From the NCBI GenBank assembly GCA_946479615.1, contig CAMLGR010000007.1, forward strand, positions 1 to 58,548: a DNA stretch of 58,548 nucleotides, given 5' to 3'. Shown here piece after piece: positions 49,448 through 58,008 of the stretch. The translations under genes were made by a program, and so were the position numbers. This DNA comes from an uncultured Bacteroidota bacterium. Its GTDB lineage: Bacteria; Bacteroidota; Bacteroidia; Chitinophagales; Chitinophagaceae. Each line of letters opens with the position of its first letter. Position 1 is the first letter of the stretch. A model generated the notes under the pieces. It was given only the letters and a program-made list of their open reading frames with translations. It was not told the origin of the DNA and made no database searches.

Positions 49448-51112
49448 TTATTCTTCCAGTTTAAAGATGGCAGCAGAAAGAGCAGGCAGCTTGATGACAT
49501 CTGCATCTTTGCCAACGGTATACTTACTACTGGCAGTAGTTCCCAGCGCATATGTTACTTTCCGGCTGTTCTGTGAGCCGATCTTCGCCTGCACACTTTT
49601 ATCCGATGGATTCACTGCTACAATATATTTTTCGTTACCACTATATCTCAGGTAAACCAGAGGATAAGGTTGAGTAGTATCACTCAGGAATTTTAACCTG
49701 CCATCATTATTCAATGCAGGAGAAGAGGATCTTAATTTTAACAGGGCGCGCAGGTAGTTCAACTGTGAGGCAGGATCTTTATCCTGTTTGGCTACCGTTG
49801 GCCTGTCGGGTGAAGGATCCTGCGGAAGATAAATGTTATTGCCGGCCACGGTTGAGAACCCGTCATTCGGGCTATCATCCCATTGCATAGGCGTACGGCT
49901 TCCCGAACGATTACGGCTACCGTCTCTTTCAGGTTCATTCGTCAGGAATTTCATACCGATCTCATCGCCATAATAAACCATCGGCACACCTGGCTGTGTA
50001 AGAACAAATGTGAGCAACACTTTCAATTCGGCAGGATCTTTCCGGTCATCATTCGCCATCCGGTAATTACCATGACTGCCCGTTGGAAGCGAAACATATC
50101 CTTTGCCGACCGTGTTCTCATATTGATCATTGAAATAAGTTTCCCAATCTCCAACTGTGCCCAGGCCTTTCTTATTAAAATAGATGTTGTCATTTGTTTT
50201 TCTATTCCCATCCGCTGCCGATGTAAGTTTTCCCGGGCGAAGAAAAAAATCAACATCGAACCCTGCCTGCGCGAGTGATTGCCTGGGATTGCTCCATTGT
50301 GATATCATAACTCCTTCAGGAAATTTTTCGTCAAACCAGGCATTTAATTCTTTCCACAGATCAATTGTCGCTTTTTTATCAGGATCGTTCTTTACCAGGC
50401 TCGATGCGAGATCAACACGAAAACCATCGGCTCCTGTTTCCAGCCAGAAACTAATAACGTTCTTCATCTCGCGGCGAACAGCCATAGGGCCAGGTGCATC
50501 TACCGCTTGCTCCCAGGGATGATTAGGATTGGGATGTGCATATCCATAGTTCAGCGCCGGTTGTGCATCATAATAATTCTTCACATAGAATTTATCACGG
50601 GGCGCACTGGCCTCCACAAATTTTGCAGAATCCTGCGAAGAAATATCGGTGGGTCTGCGGGAAGCCCAGATAAAGTAATCGCTGTACTGTAAATTTTTAT
50701 CCGCCTCCATCGATTGCTTAAACCATACACTTTCATTTGAAGCATGACCAGCTACCAGGTCCAGGATAATATGCATTCCTCTTTTATGTACATCATTGGC
50801 TAATTGCACAAAATCAGCATTCGTTCCAAAGCGAGGGTCCACCTGGTAAAAATCGATCACATCGTATCCTCCATCCTTAAACCCGGATTTCCAGATCGGG
50901 TTCAGCCAGATGCAGGTTACCCCCAGCGATTGAATATAATCCAGCCGCGACTGGATTCCTTTGAGATCTCCAAATCCATCGCCATTGCTATCCTGGTAAG
51001 AAGAAGGATAAATCTGGTAAATAACAGCAGACCTGACCCAATTGGGAGTTTTCTGCGCTGATGCCGCCAAAAAACTAACAAGGCCGGCAAATAATATGAA
51101 TAGTCTTTTCAT
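49448..51112 (-). CDS. Secreted GH13 paralogue lacking two catalytic residues (predicted pseudoenzyme)
   Basis: A 554-residue exported protein (signal MKRLFILFAGLVSFLAASAQ) that aligns with its neighbour along the whole length. Region I (DLVAGHASN) and region II (GFRVDLASS, Asp234) are kept. Region III reads MISQWSNP: codon CAA gives Gln272 where the neighbour has Glu272. Region IV reads GSHGNYR: codon GGT gives Gly348 where the neighbour has Asp346. The rest of the fold, including the MANDDRKD and YYGDEIGM segments, is intact and there is no frameshift. It is expected to bind alpha-glucan without cutting it. There is no lipobox. It lies 20 bp after susD, in the gene place usual for SusE/SusF. 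Confidence 0.88.
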   Translation of the reverse strand: MKRLFILFAGLVSFLAASAQKTPNWVRSAVIYQIYPSSYQDSNGDGFGDLKGIQSRLDYIQSLGVTCIWLNPIWKSGFKDGGYDVIDFYQVDPRFGTNADFVQLANDVHKRGMHIILDLVAGHASNESVWFKQSMEADKNLQYSDYFIWASRRPTDISSQDSAKFVEASAPRDKFYVKNYYDAQPALNYGYAHPNPNHPWEQAVDAPGPMAVRREMKNVISFWLETGADGFRVDLASSLVKNDPDKKATIDLWKELNAWFDEKFPEGVMISQWSNPRQSLAQAGFDVDFFLRPGKLTSAADGNRKTNDNIYFNKKGLGTVGDWETYFNDQYENTVGKGYVSLPTGSHGNYRMANDDRKDPAELKVLLTFVLTQPGVPMVYYGDEIGMKFLTNEPERDGSRNRSGSRTPMQWDDSPNDGFSTVAGNNIYLPQDPSPDRPTVAKQDKDPASQLNYLRALLKLRSSSPALNNDGRLKFLSDTTQPYPLVYLRYSGNEKYIVAVNPSDKSVQAKIGSQNSRKVTYALGTTASSKYTVGKDADVIKLPALSAAIFKLEE

Positions 51113-51132
51113 AATTGACTGGTTGATTTTTA

Positions 51133-52704
51133 TTAATACCCCGGATTCTGTGAAAGATTGCTGTTCACTGATAACTGCTGAACTGGTATGGCAAACAACA
51201 GGTATTTGGAATCGCTCGTATAATCTTTACCATAAAACGGTAACAGGAATTTACCAAAACGGATCATGTCCTGTCTTCTCCAGCATTCGATATAAAGTTC
51301 ACGTCCGCGTTCATCCAGCAATGTATTAAGATCGATAGTTGACAGTGCAGAAGCTCCCCTTGAAGAATGTGTGCGTATGGAATTGACCAGCGCAAGCGGC
51401 GTGTTTCCATATACCCCGGCAGATGTGGCCGTTCCACCCCTGAGAATGGCTTCTGCCTTCATCAGTAATACATCTGCAAGACGGAAGTATACATAGTCAT
51501 TATCGCTCAGGCGGCTGGCTTCGTTTGCATAATCAACCGGGTATTTATTAGGACGAATGCCCGTTACTTCGAGGTTAGCACCTGTTTCGATAAGTTTAAT
51601 ATCATGTGTAAAGATCAATGGTTGACCCGTACGGTCTTTCAATGGAACATCGGTAGTAAGATTATACTGCTGGCCTTCGAGAAATCCTACATTGATACGG
51701 TTTCCCGGGTTGGGAGGTCCGCCTGGTGAAGCATAAGCAACTCCTCTTCGTTTATCGGCAGCTTCAAACTTATTATAGAAATCAGGTGTGGTGGTCCAAC
51801 CATTAACACCAACAGGGTTTTGATTGTAGTGCATCACAACAGTCCATCTTCCGCGTATAGCTGTTGTTGAAGTAATACCGCCTACATCCTCCTGTGTCCA
51901 GATATTTTCCTTACCGATAACCGTGTTATTCGGTGCAAAGTTGTCGAAGTAGTTTGCCGGGAAAGAATATTTATTTGTATTGATGATCTGGTCTGCGAGG
52001 CTGATAACGCTATCCATATCTGCCGTAACAAAGGTGGGTGAAGCACGATTGACATATACTGCTTTGTTCAGGTATATCTTCATCAAAAATACTTTGGCGG
52101 CATCTTTATTGGCAATTCCTGCTGGTCCATCGGGTAAATCGGGTTTCACGGCATTTATTTCACTGACGATATAGTTCAGTGCATCCATTCCTTTCCTGAC
52201 CCTGGATTCCTGGATCACACTCTCCCCGGGATCACGATAAGGAACCTGGTTATACATATCCAGCAACCAGTACATCGCCCAGGCGCGTAAAAACCTTGCT
52301 TCGGCCTGCTGCTGCGTGGTCGGATTGTATCGTAACAGATCTGTTGTTGCGAATACGACACCATTCAGGTTATTAAAGCAATCACGTATACGTATATGAT
52401 TACCATCCCATCTTTGCAGGTGCAACTGTCTCCACGCTCCGTTATCATCCCAGTCGGATGCACGGGTAGGCGCTATCACTTCATCGGTTGTTATTTCGCT
52501 GAGTGCATATAACTGCGAACGGTCCTGGAACGGTGTGCGCACCGCATTATAGATATTTGTTAATAATGCAGTGGTGTTCGCCGCCGTACCGCTGATCTGG
52601 CTGGCGGTAAGATCGCCCTGAAATTTTTCATGTAACTGTGTACAGTTAAACATAAATATTGCTGTCAGCAACAGCGTACCCGGGTATACTATTTTTCGTA
52701 ACAT
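51133..52704 (-). CDS. SusD/RagB family outer-membrane glycan-binding lipoprotein
   Basis: A 523-residue lipoprotein (signal ending LTAIFMFNC, Cys20). The SusD fold is shown by the N-terminal TPR-like helices (ARFLRAWAMYWLLDMYNQVPYRD), the typical SusD-like SEINAVKPDLPDG segment, and the C-terminal RLADVLLMKAEAILRGG and DERGRELYIECWRRQDMIRFGKF. It forms the lid of the paired SusC channel and captures oligosaccharides at the cell surface. It lies 20 bp after susC and 20 bp before the GH13 pseudoenzyme gene, all on the same strand. Given the two GH13 neighbours, the ligand is probably an alpha-glucan. Confidence 0.95.
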   Translation of the reverse strand: MLRKIVYPGTLLLTAIFMFNCTQLHEKFQGDLTASQISGTAANTTALLTNIYNAVRTPFQDRSQLYALSEITTDEVIAPTRASDWDDNGAWRQLHLQRWDGNHIRIRDCFNNLNGVVFATTDLLRYNPTTQQQAEARFLRAWAMYWLLDMYNQVPYRDPGESVIQESRVRKGMDALNYIVSEINAVKPDLPDGPAGIANKDAAKVFLMKIYLNKAVYVNRASPTFVTADMDSVISLADQIINTNKYSFPANYFDNFAPNNTVIGKENIWTQEDVGGITSTTAIRGRWTVVMHYNQNPVGVNGWTTTPDFYNKFEAADKRRGVAYASPGGPPNPGNRINVGFLEGQQYNLTTDVPLKDRTGQPLIFTHDIKLIETGANLEVTGIRPNKYPVDYANEASRLSDNDYVYFRLADVLLMKAEAILRGGTATSAGVYGNTPLALVNSIRTHSSRGASALSTIDLNTLLDERGRELYIECWRRQDMIRFGKFLLPFYGKDYTSDSKYLLFAIPVQQLSVNSNLSQNPGY

Positions 52705-52724
52705 ACTTCGTGATTTAAATTAGC

Positions 52725-55700
52725 TTATAAAGAAAAGTTGATGCCTGCCAGGAAAGTACGGGCAGTTGGATAAGGTGTAAGGTCGATCCCCAATGAGGGA
52801 ATACCATTTAAACCCTTGTTGACATTTACTTCCGGATCAAAGCCTGTGTATTTGGTGATCACAAAAAGATTCTGACCCGTAGCAAATACATTTACACTTT
52901 TAAAAATCTTACCGATATCACCTATATTATAACTCAGCGTTGTGTTCGCCATTTTCAAATAACTTCCATTCTCGATAAACCGGGAAGATGCTGTGACAGG
53001 ATTCGAGAGCGCTTCTTTGACCGGCTCCTGGTAAATAGCCAATGCAATGTTTCTGCCGCCATTGATAGAGGCTACTCCTAAAATGGCATTGGCAGTATTA
53101 TTATAAATATCCTGGCCAAATACACCATTCATGTTCACGATCAATGACAGTTTTTTATACCGGAGTGTAGTACTCAACCCCAGCAATGTGTTTGGATTGG
53201 GATTGCCTACTTTATAGAATGTATTCCCATTGTCCTGGTAAATCGATTGACCCGTTGTTTTATCGATACCGAGATAACGACGTGTAACAAAAGAATTAAT
53301 CGGTAACCCATTCTGAATAACTTCCACCGTAACAGAAGAAAGGCCCTGGCCGGTAAGAGCACCGGTAAGGATAGGCGCTGACAAACCCGAAACAGTATTC
53401 CTGATAAAAGTGGCATTCACACCCAGGTCCCAGGTAAAATCTTTCTTGTTGATAATATTCACATTCACGGCAGCTTCAAGTCCCTTGTTTACAATATTAC
53501 CATCGAGATTCAGCCAACGGGTAACAGAACCCGGTGGAGCTGGTTGTATCGGCGCACTTGGAAATAACAGATCGGTAGTTGTTTTATGAAAATAATCAAG
53601 CGTAAGAGAGACCCTGTTTTTGAAGGCTGTCGCATCGATACCCACATCATATTGTGCATCAGACTGCCACTTCAAATCAGGATTCGGATTATTGACCTGG
53701 CCCAGGCCGCCATTGTCGGTAAAGGAATACCGCGCCTGTGAAGATCCGGCAGGAAATTCCTGGTTACCTGTCTTACCCCAACCCGCTCTCAGTTTCAACT
53801 GCTCGATGAAAGCTACATGAAAGAAGTTTTCCTGGCTGATATTCCAGGCCACGGAAAAAGAAGGGAAATATCCATACTTGTTATTACTACCAAACTTACT
53901 TGATCCATCTGCACGGAATGTAGCTGTAACCAGGTACTTGTCCTTATAGTTGACGATCGCTCTTCCAAAGTAAGATTGCAACTCATTGGTAGGATCAACA
54001 AAAGAAGAAATAACACGGCCCGCTGTAGAAGAGTATTGCAGATAATTAGTATAGTCAAGACCATACATTCCAAAACCTGCAGGTGGCCCCAGCGCACTCA
54101 AGCCCGAACCTTTATTGGAATATTTCATGTATTCATATCCGAGCAACGCATTCAGGTTGAGATCAGTTGCTATTTTTTTATTGAAGTTCAATGTCTGCGT
54201 AAGCTGCTGGGTGATCAATTCGTTATTGCTGATACTGGCCCAGCCACGCGTTTGATACGCTGCTATATTAATATCCTGGCGGACAGATGTTCTTCTTACA
54301 CCCGTTCCATAATTCACGCTGTAAAGCATGCGGTATTCCAGCCAGTTATTGAATTTATAATAAGGCGATATGCTGGCCAGGATCGTAGTCACTTTCGACT
54401 TGTCGTTATAGGCCTCCGACATCGCAAGCGGGTTGATAACAGTACCGGCCAATATATTTAAACTGCCATCCGGTTTTCTCAGCGCCTGTGTCGGGTTCCA
54501 TTGTAATGCATGTTGAATAAGACTACCGGTAGAACCCGCATCTGTTGTGATAGGAGCAATTTGTTCGATATACTGGCTCGATGTGATATTGAGATCAAGT
54601 CCCAGTTTTTTACTCTCGAGGAATTTCAGGTTGGTTGAAAAATTAGTACTGTATTTCCTGAAACCGCTTTTCCTGATAATGCCTTCCTGGTCCTGGAAAC
54701 CTGTTGAAAGACGATAACGTGCAGCTTCTGTACCACCACTCACCGCCACTGTATAATTCTGTTGTGTTCCCTTCTGAATGATCGCATCGAATGGATCAAC
54801 ATTATCACCCAAATCATTTAACGGGCTTACTCCATAATATCCTATTGCCTGTCTGAATTGCGCTGCATTCAATACATCTATCCGTTTGGCAATGGATGAA
54901 ACACCAGCGGATGAACTGACATCTATTTTAGGTTGTCCCGATTGTCCCCTTTTTGTATTGATGATCACAACGCCATACGCAGCCCTTGATCCATAAATAG
55001 CCGTAGCGGAAGCATCTTTCAATACATCCATAGAGGCAATATCAGCCGGGTTTAAAAAGTTTAACGGGTTGCCATCGGGAGAAGTTCCCAAACCCGATAC
55101 AACAAGACCCGGGCGCGCAGACCGGTTATCGAGCGGCACACCATCCACCACAAACAAAGGAAGGCCACTGCCTGTAATAGCGGAGTTACCTCTTATTTTT
55201 ATAGTCGCTGCACCACCCGGTTGCCCGCTGTTGTTAATGATTTGCACACCGGATACTTTTCCCTGTATCAACTGGTCGGGAGAAGTAAAGTTTCCCTTAT
55301 TAAAATCCTTTGCAGTAACAGAAGCCACAGCACCCGTAAGATCCTTCTTCCGCGCCGTGCCATAACCTACTACTACTACCTGGTCCAGGGTACTGACCTG
55401 CGATTTTAATTTCACCACCAGCGACACATTCGCCTGTTCCCGGATCTTATATCCCGATAGCACCTGCGTTTCAAACCCGATACTGGAAACAATAAATGAA
55501 TAGTTGTCTCCATCCGGTAATTTGATAAAATGAAAGAAACCGGTCGAATCTGTTTGAGTACCGGCAGTAAAATCTGTTTTTAGATTTTTGGCATTAACAG
55601 TAGCTCCTGCAACAGGAAGCCCCGCTTCATCTTTTACAAGCCCCTTTACTTCATTGCCCGGGCTTTGCGCCTGTGCAATAAAGCTGCTTAGCACCAGCAT

Positions 55701-55766
55701 AACTGTAACGAATCCATACACACCTTTTCCGGTGTTTACGTAACGAGTGAGAGAACGTATATTCAT
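52725..55766 (-). CDS. SusC/RagA family TonB-linked outer-membrane transporter
   Basis: A 1013-residue receptor. A signal peptide (about 1-33) is followed by a carboxypeptidase-regulatory-like domain (GLVKDEAGLPVAGATVNAKN), the SusC motif LDQVVVVGYGTARKKDLTGA near residue 130, the plug (LIQGKVSGVQIINNSGQPGG ... DVLKDASATAIYGSRAAYGV) and the barrel. No N-terminal STN signalling domain is present between signal peptide and regulatory domain, although the locus is controlled by a FecR. It imports oligosaccharides together with SusD. It is the first gene of the operon susC-susD-GH13-GH13. Confidence 0.95.
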   Translation of the reverse strand: MNIRSLTRYVNTGKGVYGFVTVMLVLSSFIAQAQSPGNEVKGLVKDEAGLPVAGATVNAKNLKTDFTAGTQTDSTGFFHFIKLPDGDNYSFIVSSIGFETQVLSGYKIREQANVSLVVKLKSQVSTLDQVVVVGYGTARKKDLTGAVASVTAKDFNKGNFTSPDQLIQGKVSGVQIINNSGQPGGAATIKIRGNSAITGSGLPLFVVDGVPLDNRSARPGLVVSGLGTSPDGNPLNFLNPADIASMDVLKDASATAIYGSRAAYGVVIINTKRGQSGQPKIDVSSSAGVSSIAKRIDVLNAAQFRQAIGYYGVSPLNDLGDNVDPFDAIIQKGTQQNYTVAVSGGTEAARYRLSTGFQDQEGIIRKSGFRKYSTNFSTNLKFLESKKLGLDLNITSSQYIEQIAPITTDAGSTGSLIQHALQWNPTQALRKPDGSLNILAGTVINPLAMSEAYNDKSKVTTILASISPYYKFNNWLEYRMLYSVNYGTGVRRTSVRQDINIAAYQTRGWASISNNELITQQLTQTLNFNKKIATDLNLNALLGYEYMKYSNKGSGLSALGPPAGFGMYGLDYTNYLQYSSTAGRVISSFVDPTNELQSYFGRAIVNYKDKYLVTATFRADGSSKFGSNNKYGYFPSFSVAWNISQENFFHVAFIEQLKLRAGWGKTGNQEFPAGSSQARYSFTDNGGLGQVNNPNPDLKWQSDAQYDVGIDATAFKNRVSLTLDYFHKTTTDLLFPSAPIQPAPPGSVTRWLNLDGNIVNKGLEAAVNVNIINKKDFTWDLGVNATFIRNTVSGLSAPILTGALTGQGLSSVTVEVIQNGLPINSFVTRRYLGIDKTTGQSIYQDNGNTFYKVGNPNPNTLLGLSTTLRYKKLSLIVNMNGVFGQDIYNNTANAILGVASINGGRNIALAIYQEPVKEALSNPVTASSRFIENGSYLKMANTTLSYNIGDIGKIFKSVNVFATGQNLFVITKYTGFDPEVNVNKGLNGIPSLGIDLTPYPTARTFLAGINFSL

Positions 55767-56193
55767 ATTGGCAAAATTTCTGTGTCAGGCAAATCGTCAG
55801 GAGTGAAGCAAGCGCTGCAGAATTTTGCGCAGGACAAGACAGGTAGTAAGATGCAGCGTTTTGATAACTCCAAAACAAATACGTTTAGAAAAACCCTTAC
55901 CCTACCTCTTCAGCAATTATTTTAAAAAGAAATTATACTCATTAAAAGGACAGGTGCAGAACAGCAGTTAATTTCAACTGTTCAGAAACGTTCATGCAAT
56001 CGGTTTAATAGAAGGGCCTGGTAGTGTGGTATAAGAATGGTTGAGCCTGTAATAAACTATGTGCTTTCTTTCTATGTATCCTATGTGCCTATGTGGTAAA
56101 AATTACGCAGATCAGTTATAGTTCATTACCAGCATGGCGTAGGCTTACCACATAGGCACATAGGATACATAGAAAGAAAACACATAGGGTTTA
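55767..56193. other. 427-bp control region between fecR and susC
   Basis: It holds the long inverted repeat at 56051-56195 and the upstream sequence of susC. No full TTTG-N19-TAnnTTTG is visible on the minus strand; this is expected if the operon uses the ECF sigma factor encoded upstream. No gene is seen. Confidence 0.6.
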
Positions 56194-56195
56194 TT
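56051..56195. repeat. About 50-bp inverted repeat overlapping the fecR stop codon
   Basis: Arm 56051-56099 (AATAAACTATGTGCTTTCTT at the left) and arm 56145-56195 pair over about 50 bp with only a few differences, around a 45-bp loop. The right arm includes two bases of the fecR stop codon. A long minus-strand RNA hairpin here would end fecR transcription before susC. The arms are word-like (CTATGTATCCTATGTGCC). Confidence 0.8.
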
Positions 56196-57228
56196 ATTTC
56201 TTCCGGACAAGAAAACCAGATTGTTCTTTGCTTACGCGAAGATTATTCAATCGTCCTATCTCATTCAGAATAGTTTGCAAAGTATCTTTCCTGTCTATCT
56301 TTCCAATATAGGATAAGCCTTTAACATCTTCCCTGGAATAGGATATTCTTTCATTGTATAAGACCTGCAACTGATCAAGCACATCCGCCAGCGGCTGGTT
56401 GTTGAACATATACCAGTTATTACCAGATAAACTAGGTATAGTACTACGCGGTGTTCCAGTAGTTTCTGCTTTTGGTTTATCCTGGCTGCCGGAAGTAAGA
56501 CTGGCCGTCAATGTGTTTTTATCATACAACAATATATCACCCGGCAGCAAATGAACTTCCTGCTTTAATTGTGTATGTAAAGAATCCACCGCCTTTACGA
56601 CTACATGCCCCGAAAAAAGCTCTACTTTTATCGTATTCTCTTTGGCAAAAGAGGTTACTAAAAATTGGGTTCCCAATACTGTTGTACTGATCGCATCCGA
56701 ATACACAATAAATGGCTGAAGACTATCTTTCATTACACTAAAGAAAGCCTCTCCATTGAGAGTAATTTCCCGCCTGTTATTCTGAAAAGGTTGTTTATAA
56801 CTGATAGAACTTGCCGGCATAAGCTGAATACTGGAACTGTCAGGAAGTTTCAGCTCCATTACCTGCCTGCTTGTGTTTTGTATAAGCTGGCTGATCACAC
56901 GCTCCTGGCCTGTAACCGTAGTACCGGGCCGGGCGAACCACCACCAGCCCAGCAGCAACACAGCAATAACAGACGCTGCAACTGCCACTGATCTGAATAA
57001 AAATATTCTCCCGGTTGGCTTATGAATAGTACGGTTGCTGATCTGCTTCCATAGGGCAGCCGATTTGTCCAGCCCAAGTTTACTGTCTGTCTGGAAATTT
57101 TCCCATTCCTTATCACTCAGGTACTGTTCCACTTCACCGGGATACTGTTCAAAATACCGGACAACCGCCTGCGCTTCTTCCGGGCTGCTTTCCGATCTGA
57201 AAAATCTGTCTATGCTCTCTTTAGTCAA
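56194..57228 (-). CDS. FecR family anti-sigma factor with DUF4974
   Basis: A 344-residue inner-membrane regulator. The cytoplasmic N-terminus (about 1-72) binds the sigma factor. One membrane helix (VAVAASVIAVLLLGWWWFA, about 80-98) is followed by the periplasmic FecR domain (ELKLPDSSSIQLMPASSISY; FFSVMKDSLQPFIVYSD; TTVLGTQFLVTSF) and a C-terminal DUF4974/STN-like domain (about 270-342; LADVLDQLQVLYNERISYS). It senses the loaded SusC receptor and controls the ECF sigma factor. The best start is TTG 57228. It lies 131 bp after the sigma gene and before susC. Confidence 0.9.
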   Translation of the reverse strand: MTKESIDRFFRSESSPEEAQAVVRYFEQYPGEVEQYLSDKEWENFQTDSKLGLDKSAALWKQISNRTIHKPTGRIFLFRSVAVAASVIAVLLLGWWWFARPGTTVTGQERVISQLIQNTSRQVMELKLPDSSSIQLMPASSISYKQPFQNNRREITLNGEAFFSVMKDSLQPFIVYSDAISTTVLGTQFLVTSFAKENTIKVELFSGHVVVKAVDSLHTQLKQEVHLLPGDILLYDKNTLTASLTSGSQDKPKAETTGTPRSTIPSLSGNNWYMFNNQPLADVLDQLQVLYNERISYSREDVKGLSYIGKIDRKDTLQTILNEIGRLNNLRVSKEQSGFLVRKK

Positions 57229-57359
57229 GTTAAAATGTTTCTATCAATTGATAATTATCTGTCTTATTAAAAAAAAATTCCCTCCGGTCTCCATTCACAT
57301 ACAACTTCCCTATCACTAATACGTTTGAAAACACTCCTACCCCTATCATTACCTGTGTT

Positions 57360-57914
57360 TTAGTAAAATTTAATACTGCATAAAATCAAAAATATCATCT
57401 CCAGGTATGGCCGCAACTGGCTGATGGCCTTCGAAATATGCTTTTCGACTGTTTTTATGGAAATAGATAACTCCTGCGCAATCTCCTTGTAAGGCATTCC
57501 CTGCAAACGGCTCATTTCAAATACCTTTTTCCTTACAGGAGGTAATTGATTGATGGCATGCCTTAATTTCCTGTTCGTATCATTATAATCCAGGTGATCG
57601 CTTTCGTTACTGCTACTGCCCTGGCTATGCGTTTTGAGATCGTTTACCACGGCAGCCAGGTGGCTTTCCTTTCTCAGCAGGTCGATCAGGGTGGTTCTGG
57701 CTATTCTGAATAATTGTATGGAAATAGACAGGTTCTCCTCCAGTCTTTCCCTGGTTTGCCACAATTTGACGAAGGTAATTTGGGTAACTTCTTCTGCCAG
57801 GTAGGCCGACTTTGTCTTGCCTAAGGTATAATAATAGAGTTTCTCATGGTATTCTTCAAACACCCGTTGAAAAACAAATTGGTCACCACTTTTTATATCA
57901 GTTACACAATTCAA
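57360..57914 (-). CDS. ECF RNA polymerase sigma factor (Bacteroidota sigma/FecR type)
   Basis: A 184-residue sigma factor. Region 2 (FEEYHEKLYYYTLGKTKSAYLAEEVTQITFVKLW, about 19-52) and region 4 (LPPVRKKVFEMSRLQGMPYKEIAQELSISIKTVEKHISKA, about 120-160) are present, and the C-terminus is hydrophobic (EMIFLILCSIKFY), as is usual for this group. It pairs with the FecR gene downstream and probably drives the susC operon in response to alpha-glucan. Translation seems to begin at TTG 57914, since no ATG lies near the start of region 2. Confidence 0.92.
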   Translation of the reverse strand: MNCVTDIKSGDQFVFQRVFEEYHEKLYYYTLGKTKSAYLAEEVTQITFVKLWQTRERLEENLSISIQLFRIARTTLIDLLRKESHLAAVVNDLKTHSQGSSSNESDHLDYNDTNRKLRHAINQLPPVRKKVFEMSRLQGMPYKEIAQELSISIKTVEKHISKAISQLRPYLEMIFLILCSIKFY

Positions 57915-58008
57915 TGAAACGCCTCTTTTTAGCTACTTGAAGAATCAGATTTTATTACCTTACCGGGGAACAACAATTTAAAAATAGAAAAATCTATCTG
58001 ATTTAGGG

